Shown one piece after another: positions 51,712 to 60,483 of a stretch of 64,000 bases of DNA. The DNA comes from Saprospiraceae bacterium (lineage in GTDB: Bacteria > Bacteroidota > Bacteroidia > Chitinophagales > Saprospiraceae). The position numbers were made by a program, and so were the translations under genes. Where the stretch lies: contig JAIPBL010000009.1 of assembly GCA_021739645.1 (NCBI GenBank), forward strand, positions 1 through 64,000. Direction: 5' to 3'. Positions within the stretch are counted from its first letter, which is position 1. Every line of letters starts with the position of its first letter. The notes under the pieces are model-generated. The model saw only the letters and a list, made by a program, of their open reading frames with translations, had not been told where the DNA came from and did not search any database.

Positions 51712-54036
51712 ATGAAAAAAATATTACTAGCAGCCTTCACGCTTGCGCTATTTGTTAGTTCATCCGCCTTGGCTCAAAAGGGCGGCGGACTTCGGGGCAA
51801 TGTTTTGGACAAGAATACAGGAGAACCCATTATGTTCGGGACAGTGTTGCTCCAAGGTACGAGCATAGGCACAAACACAGACGTTGATGGTTTCTTTAGC
51901 ATCGGTAATGTCCCAGTTGGCAGTTATACCATGGTCGTTTCCTCTATTGGATTTGACAGTGCTGCCGTGAAAGTTACCATCAAGGAAGGCGGCATCAGCA
52001 GTCATCAGGTGACATTAAGTGAAAGCAGCATCCAACTCGGTGCGGTCGAAATTTCCTCCCGGCGTGAACAAGCCCGGTCAGATGTCTCAATTTCAAAGGT
52101 GACAGTAACCGCCAACCAAATAAAGGCACTGCCGGGGACAGGTGGACAAGCCGATATTGCACAGTACCTACCCGTCCTTCCAGGCATTATTTCTACTGGC
52201 GACCAAGGCGGCCAGATTTATATCCGGGGAGGTTCTCCCATCCAAAACCGGATTCTGCTTGATGGCATGACCATCTTCAATCCTTTCCACAGTATTGGTT
52301 TCTACTCAGTTTTTGAAACAGAGATAATCAAAACCGTGGACGTATTGACGGCAGGCTTCAATGCGGAATATGGGGGAAGGGTTTCAGCAGTTATTGACCT
52401 CAAAACTAGGGAAGGCAACCGGAAACGCATTTCTGGCTTAGTCAGTGCCAATCCTTTTCAGGCCAAGGCGGTTTTAGAGGGACCAATCAAGAAGTTTGAA
52501 GAAGGCGGGGGTAGCTCGTCGTTCATCTTTACTGCCAAGCACAGTTATATCAACGAGACTTCTCCGCTGCTGTATTCCTACGCCGTGGACACGACTTTTT
52601 ATCCATCTGCTGGAGAGGGTCTTTCTGAAAATGACCGCAAGCGGCTGCCTTTTTCTTTCACTGATTTTTACGGAAAAATCTCTTTCATGGCTGCCAACGG
52701 AAGTAAATTGAACCTATTCGGGTTTAATTTCAACGACGATGTAAACTATATCGGTGTGGCTAAACTTGGGTGGCAAAACGTGGGAGGAGGAACAAGTTTT
52801 ACACTCATTCCACCAAACTCAAACCTCATCATCGGCGGCACGGTAGCCTACTCGGATTACAATATTGAGTTGCAGGAAGCAGGTGAGCAACCACGTTCAA
52901 GCGGAATTTCAAACTACAATGTGAAACTTGATTTCACCTATTTTGGGCTTCACAATGAAATCAAGTACGGCTTTGAAATTATTGGATTGGACACTAGGTT
53001 TAAGTTCCGCAACTTCGTTGGTAACACCATCAATCAAAATAACAATACTTCGGAGCTTGGTGCTTTTGTGAAATACAAAGCCAAGTACGGCGATTTTATT
53101 TTTGAACCAAGCTTACGTTTGCAGGTGTATGCTTCGCAATCCAAAACTTTGCTGGAGCCGCGATTGGGCATGAAGTACAACGTGACCGATCATTTCAGGT
53201 TAAAAGCTGCAGGTGGGTTTTACTCGCAAAACTTAATTAGCAGCGTAAACGAACTGGATGTGGTAAACCTCTTCGTGGGATTCCTTACTGCCCCAGAGGA
53301 GCAAGTTTTCAAGTCTAACACTACCGAACTGGCTCCTCATCGCCTACAAAAAGCAGTACACGCCGTTTTCGGAACCGAAATTGATTTGGCAAAAAAGGTG
53401 GAATTAAATGTTGAGCCATATTACAAAGGGTTTACTCAACTTATTCAAATCAACAGAAACAAGCTCACGCCTACCGACCCGAATTTTGTCACCGAAAAAG
53501 GCAAGGCATACGGGATAGACCTTACACTCCGGTACGAGACCAAGAAAGTCTATCTCTGGGGTACCTACTCGCTGGCTTACGTTGACCGTGACGATGGTGA
53601 GCAGATTTATCCGACCATTTTCGACCGCAGACATAATGTCAACCTACTCGGCACCTACAAGTTTGGCAAAACGAATGATTGGGAAGCTGCACTCCGATGG
53701 AACATGGGTTCCGGGTTTCCGTTTACCCTCACACAAGGATTTTATGAAAACACCAACTTTGATGATGGTTTGAACACAAGCCCCCTCACCAACAATGGAG
53801 ACCTGGGTGTTGTGCTAGATACCAAGCGCAATGGTGGCCGTTTGCCGTTTTACCATCGGATGGATGGCTCTTTGAAAAGAACTTTCAAATTTGGCAAATA
53901 CACCAGTTTGGAGGTAGTGGCCAGTGCCTCCAATATGTACAACCGGGAGAATATTTTCTACTTTGACAGGATACGGGCAAAACGAATCAATCAACTGCCT
54001 ATCATGCCAAGCTTGGGCATTACTTTTAATTTTTAA
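51712..54036 (+). CDS. TonB-dependent outer-membrane receptor with carboxypeptidase-regulatory-like domain
   Basis: 774 residues from the ATG at 51712 (MKKILLAAFTLALFVSSSAL-AQ); upstream in-frame residues are not signal-like. The CarboxypepD_reg-like domain is at ~25-105 (GNVLDKNTGEPIMFGTVLLQ, GFFSIGNVPVGSYTMVVSSI). The TonB plug is at ~115-235 (GQIYIRGGSPIQNRILLDGM, FNAEYGGRVSAVIDLKTREG). A ~22-strand barrel follows, ending MPSLGITFNF with a terminal Phe. It is likely to import a siderophore, oligosaccharide or other large substrate. No SusD-like partner is beside it, so it is not a classic SusC. Substrate unknown. Confidence 0.88.
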   Translation: MKKILLAAFTLALFVSSSALAQKGGGLRGNVLDKNTGEPIMFGTVLLQGTSIGTNTDVDGFFSIGNVPVGSYTMVVSSIGFDSAAVKVTIKEGGISSHQVTLSESSIQLGAVEISSRREQARSDVSISKVTVTANQIKALPGTGGQADIAQYLPVLPGIISTGDQGGQIYIRGGSPIQNRILLDGMTIFNPFHSIGFYSVFETEIIKTVDVLTAGFNAEYGGRVSAVIDLKTREGNRKRISGLVSANPFQAKAVLEGPIKKFEEGGGSSSFIFTAKHSYINETSPLLYSYAVDTTFYPSAGEGLSENDRKRLPFSFTDFYGKISFMAANGSKLNLFGFNFNDDVNYIGVAKLGWQNVGGGTSFTLIPPNSNLIIGGTVAYSDYNIELQEAGEQPRSSGISNYNVKLDFTYFGLHNEIKYGFEIIGLDTRFKFRNFVGNTINQNNNTSELGAFVKYKAKYGDFIFEPSLRLQVYASQSKTLLEPRLGMKYNVTDHFRLKAAGGFYSQNLISSVNELDVVNLFVGFLTAPEEQVFKSNTTELAPHRLQKAVHAVFGTEIDLAKKVELNVEPYYKGFTQLIQINRNKLTPTDPNFVTEKGKAYGIDLTLRYETKKVYLWGTYSLAYVDRDDGEQIYPTIFDRRHNVNLLGTYKFGKTNDWEAALRWNMGSGFPFTLTQGFYENTNFDDGLNTSPLTNNGDLGVVLDTKRNGGRLPFYHRMDGSLKRTFKFGKYTSLEVVASASNMYNRENIFYFDRIRAKRINQLPIMPSLGITFNF

Positions 54037-54106
54037 TATAAAATATGGACTTGAATTGGGGGCATCTTAAAAATCCTCTACGCTCAAATCCTCAAACTCA
54101 TATACA

Positions 54107-55312
54107 ATGAATCTTCACGAATATCAAGGGAAAGAATTACTGAAAAAATTTGGTGTCGCCATCCAAGATGGCATTGTGGCCACCACGGTTGAGGAGGCCA
54201 TTGACGCTTGGAAAAAAATCAGGGAAACTACCGGGACTGACTTTGTGGTGGTGAAAGCACAAATCCATGCAGGTGGAAGGGGAAAAGGCGGCGGAGTGAA
54301 AATTGCCAAAAACCTGGAACAGCTAAAAGAGCATGCCGGAAACATCATAGGAATGATGCTCAAAACCCCGCAAACCCCGGGTGGTATGGATGGCGAAGGC
54401 AAATTGGTGCGCAAAGTGCTAATCGCTGAAGACAGCTACCGTCCTGACTTTGATGCCTGCTCAGAATACTACATGTCCATATTGTTGGACAGGGAAAAAA
54501 AGTGCAACGTCATCATCTACTCCACCGAAGGTGGAATGGACATCGAAAAAGTGGCCGAGGAAACGCCAGACCTCGTCCACTCAGAGTGGATTGACGCTGA
54601 ACTTGGACTCCAAGCCTTCCAGTGCCGCAAAATCGCCTTCAACCTCGGCCTAAGTGGCGCCGCCTTTAAGAACATGGTGAAATTTGTGCAGCAACTCTAC
54701 GCTGCCTTCTTGGGTTCAGATGCTTCGCTTTTTGAAATAAACCCGGTGCTGAAAACTGCCGATGATAGAATCATTGCCGTGGACAGCAAGGTAAGCCTTG
54801 ATGAAAATGCACTTTTCCGCCATCCAGAATTGGAGGCTATGCACGATTCCCTTGAAGACGACCCAACGGAGGTTGAGGCCAAATCACACGACCTGAACTA
54901 CGTCAAGCTAGACGGTAATGTGGGCTGCATGGTGAACGGTGCTGGGTTGGCGATGGCGACGATGGATATCATCAAGCTTTCCGGTGGTGAGCCAGCCAAC
55001 TTCCTCGACGTGGGCGGCACTGCCGATGCCCAGCGGGTGGAAAAAGCTTTCCGCATCATCTTGAAAGACCCAGCCGTAAAGGCCATTCTCATCAATATTT
55101 TTGGTGGAATCGTTCGTTGTGATAGGGTAGCACAAGGCGTGGTGGACGCATACAAAAACATGGGCAACATCAATGTTCCCATCATCGTCCGCCTTCAAGG
55201 CACGAATGCCGACTTGGCGAAGATAATCATTGACGAGTCAGGCTTGAAGGTACAATCTGCCATTTTGCTGCAAGAAGCAGCCGATAGGGTAAGGGAAGTG
55301 CTGGCAGCTTGA
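54107..55312 (+). CDS. sucC: Succinyl-CoA synthetase (ADP-forming) beta subunit
   Basis: 401 residues. MNLHEYQGKELLKKFGVAI is the family start. VVVKAQIHAGGRGKGGGVKI is the ATP-grasp lid, LFEINPVLKTADDRIIAVDS the Mg/nucleotide site, and INIFGGIVRCDRVAQGVV with LQGTNADLAKIIIDESGL the C-terminal CoA-ligase part. With SucD (not in the window) it makes succinate and ATP/GTP from succinyl-CoA in the TCA cycle. A palindrome and a terminator follow. Confidence 0.95.
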   Translation: MNLHEYQGKELLKKFGVAIQDGIVATTVEEAIDAWKKIRETTGTDFVVVKAQIHAGGRGKGGGVKIAKNLEQLKEHAGNIIGMMLKTPQTPGGMDGEGKLVRKVLIAEDSYRPDFDACSEYYMSILLDREKKCNVIIYSTEGGMDIEKVAEETPDLVHSEWIDAELGLQAFQCRKIAFNLGLSGAAFKNMVKFVQQLYAAFLGSDASLFEINPVLKTADDRIIAVDSKVSLDENALFRHPELEAMHDSLEDDPTEVEAKSHDLNYVKLDGNVGCMVNGAGLAMATMDIIKLSGGEPANFLDVGGTADAQRVEKAFRIILKDPAVKAILINIFGGIVRCDRVAQGVVDAYKNMGNINVPIIVRLQGTNADLAKIIIDESGLKVQSAILLQEAADRVREVLAA

Positions 55313-55329
55313 TTTGTTGGCTTAACAAC

Positions 55330-55362
55330 AACGTCGTCGAGGTCCAGCACCTCGACGACGTT
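55330..55362. repeat. Palindromic element after sucC
   Basis: AACGTCGTCGAGGT, loop CCAGC, ACCTCGACGACGTT: 14-bp perfect arms. It looks like a dispersed intergenic palindrome and stands before the real terminator. Confidence 0.8.
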
Positions 55363-55380
55363 AACTGCTTGAAAATGAAA

Positions 55381-55413
55381 AAAGCCCTTGCAACAACTGT
55401 CGCAAGGGCTTTT
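55381..55413 (+). terminator. Rho-independent terminator after sucC
   Basis: AAAGCCCTTGC at 55381-55391 pairs with GCAAGGGCTTTT at 55402-55413. Confidence 0.85.
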
Positions 55414-55461
55414 GAATAGATGGCTATCTTGTCTCTGACTGCAAACTGCCAACTTAAATAG

Positions 55462-55534
55462 TACCCCGTACGGGATTTGAACCCGTGTTAACGCCGTGAA
55501 AGGGCGCCGTCCTAGACCCCTAGACGAACGGGGC
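55462..55534 (-). tRNA. tRNA-Glu (anticodon TTC)
   Basis: 73 nt. The acceptor is GCCCCGT/ACGGGGT, with G1-U72 as the last pair and discriminator A73. Anticodon loop CTTTCAC carries TTC. The T-loop reads TTCAAAT. CCA is not encoded. It decodes GAA/GAG. Confidence 0.92.
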
Positions 55535-55572
55535 GTACTTTATTTCAATATTGCTTTCTTTCAAAAGCGGGG

Positions 55573-55602
55573 CAAAGATAGGACTGTTTTCAAAAAAGCA
55601 AA
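55573..55602 (-). promoter_or_regulatory. Promoter of tRNA-Glu
   Basis: On the minus strand TTTG (55599-55602) and TATCTTTG (55573-55580) are 18 bases apart and end 38 bases before the tRNA 5' end. The remaining gap to 55833 shows nothing else. Confidence 0.65.
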
Positions 55603-55833
55603 GCCGAGGCGATCTTTTTTTTCTTTGGCGGGAATTGCATTGCCAAAAGGATGCAATAAATACCAGTAGCTGCTTACCTTTGCTCACCTTAAAAAACTCA
55701 GGCTAAAACCGACGAGCGGCCTGCAAAAGTTCCGAACCTTGCCAAATTATCCTGAAAGCCCATTGGCTTTTACCCTGTGCAGTAATCAAGAATCTTTATT
55801 TACCATAAAATAATCATAAACCAGTATCCAACT

Positions 55834-56835
55834 ATGGCTCTTAAAATTGCAATCAACGGTTTTGGCCGAATTGGCCGCCTCACCATGCGCAACCTCCTGA
55901 AAAAAGAAGGCATTCAAGTGGTGGCCATCAACGACCTCACTGATAATCAAACCCTTGCTCACCTCTTCAAGTACGACACCATGCAGGGCAAGTTCCAGGG
56001 CGAAGTGTCTGCCGATGACGACTATCTCTACTTTAACGGACAAAAAATCCTTGGCTCTGCCATTCGGAATCCTGCTGAACTACCTTGGAAAGAACTCGGC
56101 GTGGACGTAGTGCTCGAATGCACGGGTATTTTCCTCGACAAAGAAAAGGCTGGCCTGCACTTACAGGCAGGTGCCAAGCGGGTCGTGTTGTCTGCCCCGC
56201 CAAAAGCCGACGACGTACCGACTTTCGTAATCGGAGCGAACCACCAGGACATGAAGCCGACCGACACCATCATGTCGAATGCAAGCTGCACCACCAACTG
56301 CCTCGTCCCTCTCGTGCTCGTTTTGGACAAAGCCTTCGGCATTGAGCAGTTCTTCATGAACACCATCCACGCTTACACCAGCGACCAAAACATCCAAGAT
56401 GGCCCGCACCGTGACCTCCGCCGTGCCCGTGCTGCTGCGCAGAACATCGTGCCGACCAGTACCGGCGCTGCCAAAGCGGTTGTGCTCGTTGCACCGCACC
56501 TGAAAGGTAAAATCGCTGCCCACTCGCTGCGTGTTCCTGTAGCCACGGGTTCTTTGACCGACCTCGTTTGCACCCTCAAAAAAGGAGCAACGGTAGAAGA
56601 AATCAATGCCGAATTTGAGAAAGCAGCCAAAGGCCACCTGAAAGGCATCCTCGAATACTGCACCGACCCAATCGTTTCCAGCGACATCGTCACCAATCCG
56701 CACTCCAGCATCTTCGACGCTGGCTTGACACAGGCCAACGGCAACACCTGCCGGGTGGTAGGTTGGTACGACAACGAAGCTGGCTACTCTGCCCGTCTGG
56801 CCGATTTGGCTGAAATGGCTGGCAACCAGGGATAA
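55834..56835 (+). CDS. gap: Glyceraldehyde-3-phosphate dehydrogenase, type I
   Basis: 333 residues. LKIAINGFGRIGRLTMRNLL binds NAD. The catalytic Cys152 is in SNASCTTNCLVPL, the partner His178 in NTIHAYTSDQ, and the C-terminal signature is WYDNEAGYSARLADLA. It makes 1,3-bisphosphoglycerate in glycolysis. pgk follows in the same direction, but a terminator at 56858 separates them. Confidence 0.96.
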   Translation: MALKIAINGFGRIGRLTMRNLLKKEGIQVVAINDLTDNQTLAHLFKYDTMQGKFQGEVSADDDYLYFNGQKILGSAIRNPAELPWKELGVDVVLECTGIFLDKEKAGLHLQAGAKRVVLSAPPKADDVPTFVIGANHQDMKPTDTIMSNASCTTNCLVPLVLVLDKAFGIEQFFMNTIHAYTSDQNIQDGPHRDLRRARAAAQNIVPTSTGAAKAVVLVAPHLKGKIAAHSLRVPVATGSLTDLVCTLKKGATVEEINAEFEKAAKGHLKGILEYCTDPIVSSDIVTNPHSSIFDAGLTQANGNTCRVVGWYDNEAGYSARLADLAEMAGNQG

Positions 56836-56857
56836 GATTTGAATTAGTATGAAACAA

Positions 56858-56899
56858 AGGCACTACCTGGTTTTAAAGGCCGGTGTAGTGTCTTTTTTT
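56858..56899 (+). terminator. Rho-independent terminator after gap
   Basis: AGGCACTACCTGG pairs imperfectly with CCGGTGTAGTGTCT, followed by seven T. pgk may therefore be transcribed separately or by read-through. Confidence 0.75.
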
Positions 56900-56919
56900 G
56901 TTTGTAAACTTGCCATTGG

Positions 56920-56979
56920 GCATTTGTCATTTGGGAGTTCTGTTTTCCATCCAATGACCAATGACCAATGACCAATGAC
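56920..56979. repeat. Inverted simple repeat with tandem CCAATGA units upstream of pgk
   Basis: CATTGGGCATTTGTCATTT is mirrored by four tandem CAATGAC units ending 7 bases before the pgk ATG. It is the same arrangement as before hisS and the GHL10 gene. Confidence 0.7.
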
Positions 56980-56985
56980 TTTTCT

Positions 56986-58191
56986 ATGAAAAACATCAAT
57001 TTCCAAGGCAAAAAAGCAATCATGCGGGTGGACTTCAACGTGCCACTTGACAAGCAATACAACATCACTGACGATACCCGGATGCAGCAAGCATTGCCAA
57101 CCATAAAGCATGTTTTGAATAGAGGTGGTGCAGTCGTGCTGATGTCCCACCTCGGCAGGCCACTGGCAAAGCTGAATGAAGATGGCACAGTGAATGTCGA
57201 GAAGTTCACACTAGACCACCTGACCAAGCCACTGGCAGAAATGCTGGGGACTCGTGTCAGCTTTTGTCCCGAAACGGTGGGTGAAACTGCCTCAAAAATG
57301 GCCGCAGCACTGCGCCCAGGCGAAGTGCTGCTCCTCGAAAACACCCGTTTTCAAAAAGAAGAGGAAAAAGGTGACGTGGAGTTCGCCAAAAAACTTGCAG
57401 CACTTGGTGACATCTACGTGAATGATGCCTTTGGAACTGCGCACCGGGCACATGCCAGCACGACCGTCATGGCGCAGTTTTTTCCGAAGGAAAACAGGAC
57501 GTTTGGGTTTTTGATGGAGAGTGAAATCGAGAACGCAGGAAAGGTGCTGAACAATCCCCAAAGGCCGTTCACGGCCATCACCGGCGGTGCCAAGGTGAGT
57601 GACAAAATAGTTTTGCTTGAACGCTTCCTCGACCTTGTGGACAATATCATCATCGGAGGCGGCATGGCCTATACATTCTTCAAGGCGCAGGGTGGGCAGA
57701 TTGGCAATTCGCTGGTAGAAGCCGACAAACTAGACATGGCACTTGACTTGCTGCGCAAGGCGGAAGCCAAGGGTGTGAAAATATACTTGCCCGTGGACAG
57801 TGTGGTGGCCGATAAATTTGATGCTGCCGCAAATTTCAAAACAACTCCCAGCAACGAAATCCCGGACGGCTGGATGGGTCTTGACATTGGCGAACAGGCA
57901 ATCGGTTCTTTTCAAAAAGTAATCATGGATTCTAAAACCATCATCTGGAACGGCCCAATGGGCGTGTTCGAGATGCCGAACTTTGCGAACGGTACCAAAT
58001 CAATTACCCTTGCAGTAGCAAAGGCCACTAAAGGCGGTGCTTTCTCCCTCGTTGGCGGCGGCGACAGCGTGGCAGCAGTGAACCAGATGGGGCTTTCTGA
58101 CCAAGTGAGCTTCGTGAGTACAGGCGGCGGTGCCATGCTGGAAATGCTGGAAGGCAAGGAGTTGCCGGGCATTAAGGCGATTACTGCATAA
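56986..58191 (+). CDS. pgk: Phosphoglycerate kinase
   Basis: 401 residues from the ATG at 56986. KAIMRVDFNVPLDK, MSHLGRPLAKLNEDG, VLLLENTRFQKEEEKGD, FGTAHRAHASTTVMAQFFP, FTAITGGAKVSDKIVLLERF and LVGGGDSVAAVNQMGL are the family motifs in order. It transfers phosphate from 1,3-bisphosphoglycerate to ADP. It follows gap, as in many bacteria. Confidence 0.96.
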   Translation: MKNINFQGKKAIMRVDFNVPLDKQYNITDDTRMQQALPTIKHVLNRGGAVVLMSHLGRPLAKLNEDGTVNVEKFTLDHLTKPLAEMLGTRVSFCPETVGETASKMAAALRPGEVLLLENTRFQKEEEKGDVEFAKKLAALGDIYVNDAFGTAHRAHASTTVMAQFFPKENRTFGFLMESEIENAGKVLNNPQRPFTAITGGAKVSDKIVLLERFLDLVDNIIIGGGMAYTFFKAQGGQIGNSLVEADKLDMALDLLRKAEAKGVKIYLPVDSVVADKFDAAANFKTTPSNEIPDGWMGLDIGEQAIGSFQKVIMDSKTIIWNGPMGVFEMPNFANGTKSITLAVAKATKGGAFSLVGGGDSVAAVNQMGLSDQVSFVSTGGGAMLEMLEGKELPGIKAITA

Positions 58192-58200
58192 ATGCTACTT

Positions 58201-58264
58201 TCTCTGTGCCCTCCGTGTCCTCTGTGGTTCGTTTTTGCCACAGAGGCCACAGTGGGCACGGAGA
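58201..58264. repeat. Palindromic CTCTGTG-type element after pgk
   Basis: TCTCTGTGCCCTCCGTGTCC (continuing TCTGTGG) at 58201-58227 is mirrored by CCACAGAGGCCACAGTGGGC (continuing ACGGAGA) at about 58238-58264. It begins 10 bases after the pgk stop and may also end its transcript. Confidence 0.8.
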
Positions 58265-58377
58265 TTTAACCTTCCGACAGTTTTATTAACCTTAATTAAC
58301 CTCCATCCCTGCCTTCAATCAGGTACTTCACCGACATTTGCAGCGGCAATATTGCCAAAGGCAACCAAGCACCTGAT

Positions 58378-59835
58378 ATGAATTTCAAGACTTTCCTAAC
58401 TTATAGCTTCCTTTTTGCGGCAACTTCTTTCCTATTTGCCCAAAGCACCCCAAACATTGCGGAGCAGCTGAAAACAGCCCTCGACGAAGCTGCTCAAAAC
58501 GGTTGGTCGGGGTCAGTCATCGTTACCCAAAATGGCAAAATGCTGGTGGAAAATGGGTATGGCCTGGCTGACCGGGAGTCCAAAAAACCGCAGACCGCCC
58601 AAACGGTGTTCAGCATCGGCAGCATTACAAAACAGTTTACGGCGGCGGCAATTCTGAAATTGGAATGTATGGGGAAACTCAGCACAGATGACATACTGTC
58701 CAAATATTTTCCCGATGCTCCAGCCGAACAGGCCAATATCAGGCTTCACCAACTTCTGACCCACACGGCTGGCTTCCCCGGTGCAATTGGAGATGATTAT
58801 GAAAACGTGGACGCTGCTGCCTTTGCAAAGCTGGCCTTTGAAAGCCCATTGGGTAACCCACCGGGCAAAGTTTATGAATACTCCAATGTCGGCTTTAGTC
58901 TGCTCGGCATCATCGTCGAGCAGGTAAGTGGAGTGGGGTATGAGCAGTTCCTTCGGGAAAACCTTTGGCTGCCTGCCGGGATGAACAGCACTGGCTACCT
59001 TTTGCCCAAATTTCCGAAGGAAAACCTGGCAGTGGGCTACCGCAACGACAAACGATGGGGAACCGCCATGGACCGGCCTTGGATGAGCGACGGCCCAAGT
59101 TGGCATTTGCGGGCAAACGGCGGCGTACTTTCTACCGTTGGTGATATGCACCGTTGGTATTTGTCGCTGAAAAACAACACGGTTTTACCCAAAACCGCCA
59201 CCGACAAGCTCTTCACGCCCTATGTGGCGGAAGGCCCAGAAGGCCACAGCCACTACGGCTACGGTTGGGTGGTGCAGGATTTGGATGGGGAAAAACTAAT
59301 CTGGCACAACGGCGGCAACGGGGTTTACAATGCAAACATGACTTTCATTCCAGCGCAAGACATTTGCATCGTGGCCTCCAGCAATTCCAATAGCAGAAGC
59401 AGCGACAACATCGCCATGCGCATGATGGGAATTTTGTTGGGTAAGGATTTCGGCGGGCAAGAGGGCGAGGAAATGGACTACATGGACAACCCTGTCACCA
59501 ATGCCATCTACAACGAAATGATGGAAAAGGGTGCGACCAACTTTCGGGAAAACAGCCTGGCCATCCTCAAAAATGCAGGTTTTGACAATGAGGACGATAT
59601 GCTACTGCTCGGTGTCGGCGAGCGCTTACTTGACGAGGAAAAATGGCAGGAAGGACTGGCGTTGTACGAGGTTTATACCCGACTTTTTCCAAAAATAATT
59701 GTTTCATGGACCCACTTGGGCAGGTGCAGAAAGGAGCTTGGCGACGTGAAAGGAGCGAAAGCTGCTTGGGAAACCTCCGTTTCGCTCCGGCCAAAGAACA
59801 ACCCAGCGGTGAGTTGGCTGAAAGCTATGGAATAA
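58378..59835 (+). CDS. Secreted serine hydrolase, class C beta-lactamase fold
   Basis: 485 residues. The signal peptide is MNFKTFLTYSFLFAATSFLF-A. Catalytic motifs of the beta-lactamase/transpeptidase-like family: Ser82-I-T-Lys85 (SIGSITKQF), Tyr168-S-Asn170 (YEYSNVGFS) and HNGGNG in the KTG position. LHQLLTHTAGFPG is the usual substrate loop. After ~380 an extra ~100-residue helical, TPR-like tail replaces the lipocalin often seen. It probably cleaves a peptide, ester or D-amino-acid substrate in the periplasm; a role in beta-lactam resistance cannot be claimed. Confidence 0.85.
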   Translation: MNFKTFLTYSFLFAATSFLFAQSTPNIAEQLKTALDEAAQNGWSGSVIVTQNGKMLVENGYGLADRESKKPQTAQTVFSIGSITKQFTAAAILKLECMGKLSTDDILSKYFPDAPAEQANIRLHQLLTHTAGFPGAIGDDYENVDAAAFAKLAFESPLGNPPGKVYEYSNVGFSLLGIIVEQVSGVGYEQFLRENLWLPAGMNSTGYLLPKFPKENLAVGYRNDKRWGTAMDRPWMSDGPSWHLRANGGVLSTVGDMHRWYLSLKNNTVLPKTATDKLFTPYVAEGPEGHSHYGYGWVVQDLDGEKLIWHNGGNGVYNANMTFIPAQDICIVASSNSNSRSSDNIAMRMMGILLGKDFGGQEGEEMDYMDNPVTNAIYNEMMEKGATNFRENSLAILKNAGFDNEDDMLLLGVGERLLDEEKWQEGLALYEVYTRLFPKIIVSWTHLGRCRKELGDVKGAKAAWETSVSLRPKNNPAVSWLKAME

Positions 59836-59837
59836 TA

Positions 59838-60359
59838 TCACCTCGTCGCCCACCAAACCAGCCCAGCTATTACGCCACCAATTATCAGCACTTCCAGCAG
59901 GTTGCCAAGCTGACGGCTTTTTACCCGCACATTGATGGTGGTAATCAAGGCGATGAGGAGTGCAATGACGGACATGACGAGAATCATGGCACCCGTGGCA
60001 CCTGTCACTTCTTCCATGTTTTGCGATTTCGCAACGACTGGGAACACGATAAGAAACGCCGTCGTTAACAACGAGGCGACAAACCCGACCATCACGCCGC
60101 CGAGCAACAATTTCCAGGCTTGAATACCTTTGGCAAGGTTATTCACGCTGCGCACCGTAGTACTCACCACCAGCCAAAGACCGAGCAACATCAACCCGAT
60201 GGTGGCCTCATCAGCATAGCGCCCAAAGAGTCCGGCAAGCTTTTCTTGAAAAAAAAGTAAGCCGATAAAAATGCTTGTAAGTATTGCACCGGCTATGATG
60301 ACTGTGCGCACAAGGACGCTATTATCTACATCGGAGATGGGTGCTTTCCTGTTGGCCAT
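59838..60359 (-). CDS. Hypothetical four-span membrane protein, 173 residues
   Basis: The N-terminus is polar (MANRKAPISDVDNSVLVR) and cytoplasmic. Four hydrophobic spans follow: TVIIAGAILTSIFIGLLFF, ATIGLMLLGLWLVVSTTV, LLLGGVMVGFVASLLTTAFL and a final pair from ATGAMILVMSVIALLIALIT to LLEVLIIGGVIAGLVWWATR. No family is recognised. It converges with the serine hydrolase gene (2-base gap). Confidence 0.6.
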   Translation of the reverse strand: MANRKAPISDVDNSVLVRTVIIAGAILTSIFIGLLFFQEKLAGLFGRYADEATIGLMLLGLWLVVSTTVRSVNNLAKGIQAWKLLLGGVMVGFVASLLTTAFLIVFPVVAKSQNMEEVTGATGAMILVMSVIALLIALITTINVRVKSRQLGNLLEVLIIGGVIAGLVWWATR

Positions 60360-60483
60360 GTTTTATGTTTTTGGTGAAATTAGAATGCAAAACAACGTAA
60401 ATAATTAAGTTGTGGAAGTTAGATTTGCCTTGATTAAAGTTTTTTATACCATCAAGGCGGTGCACCATAAATCATATCAACCA

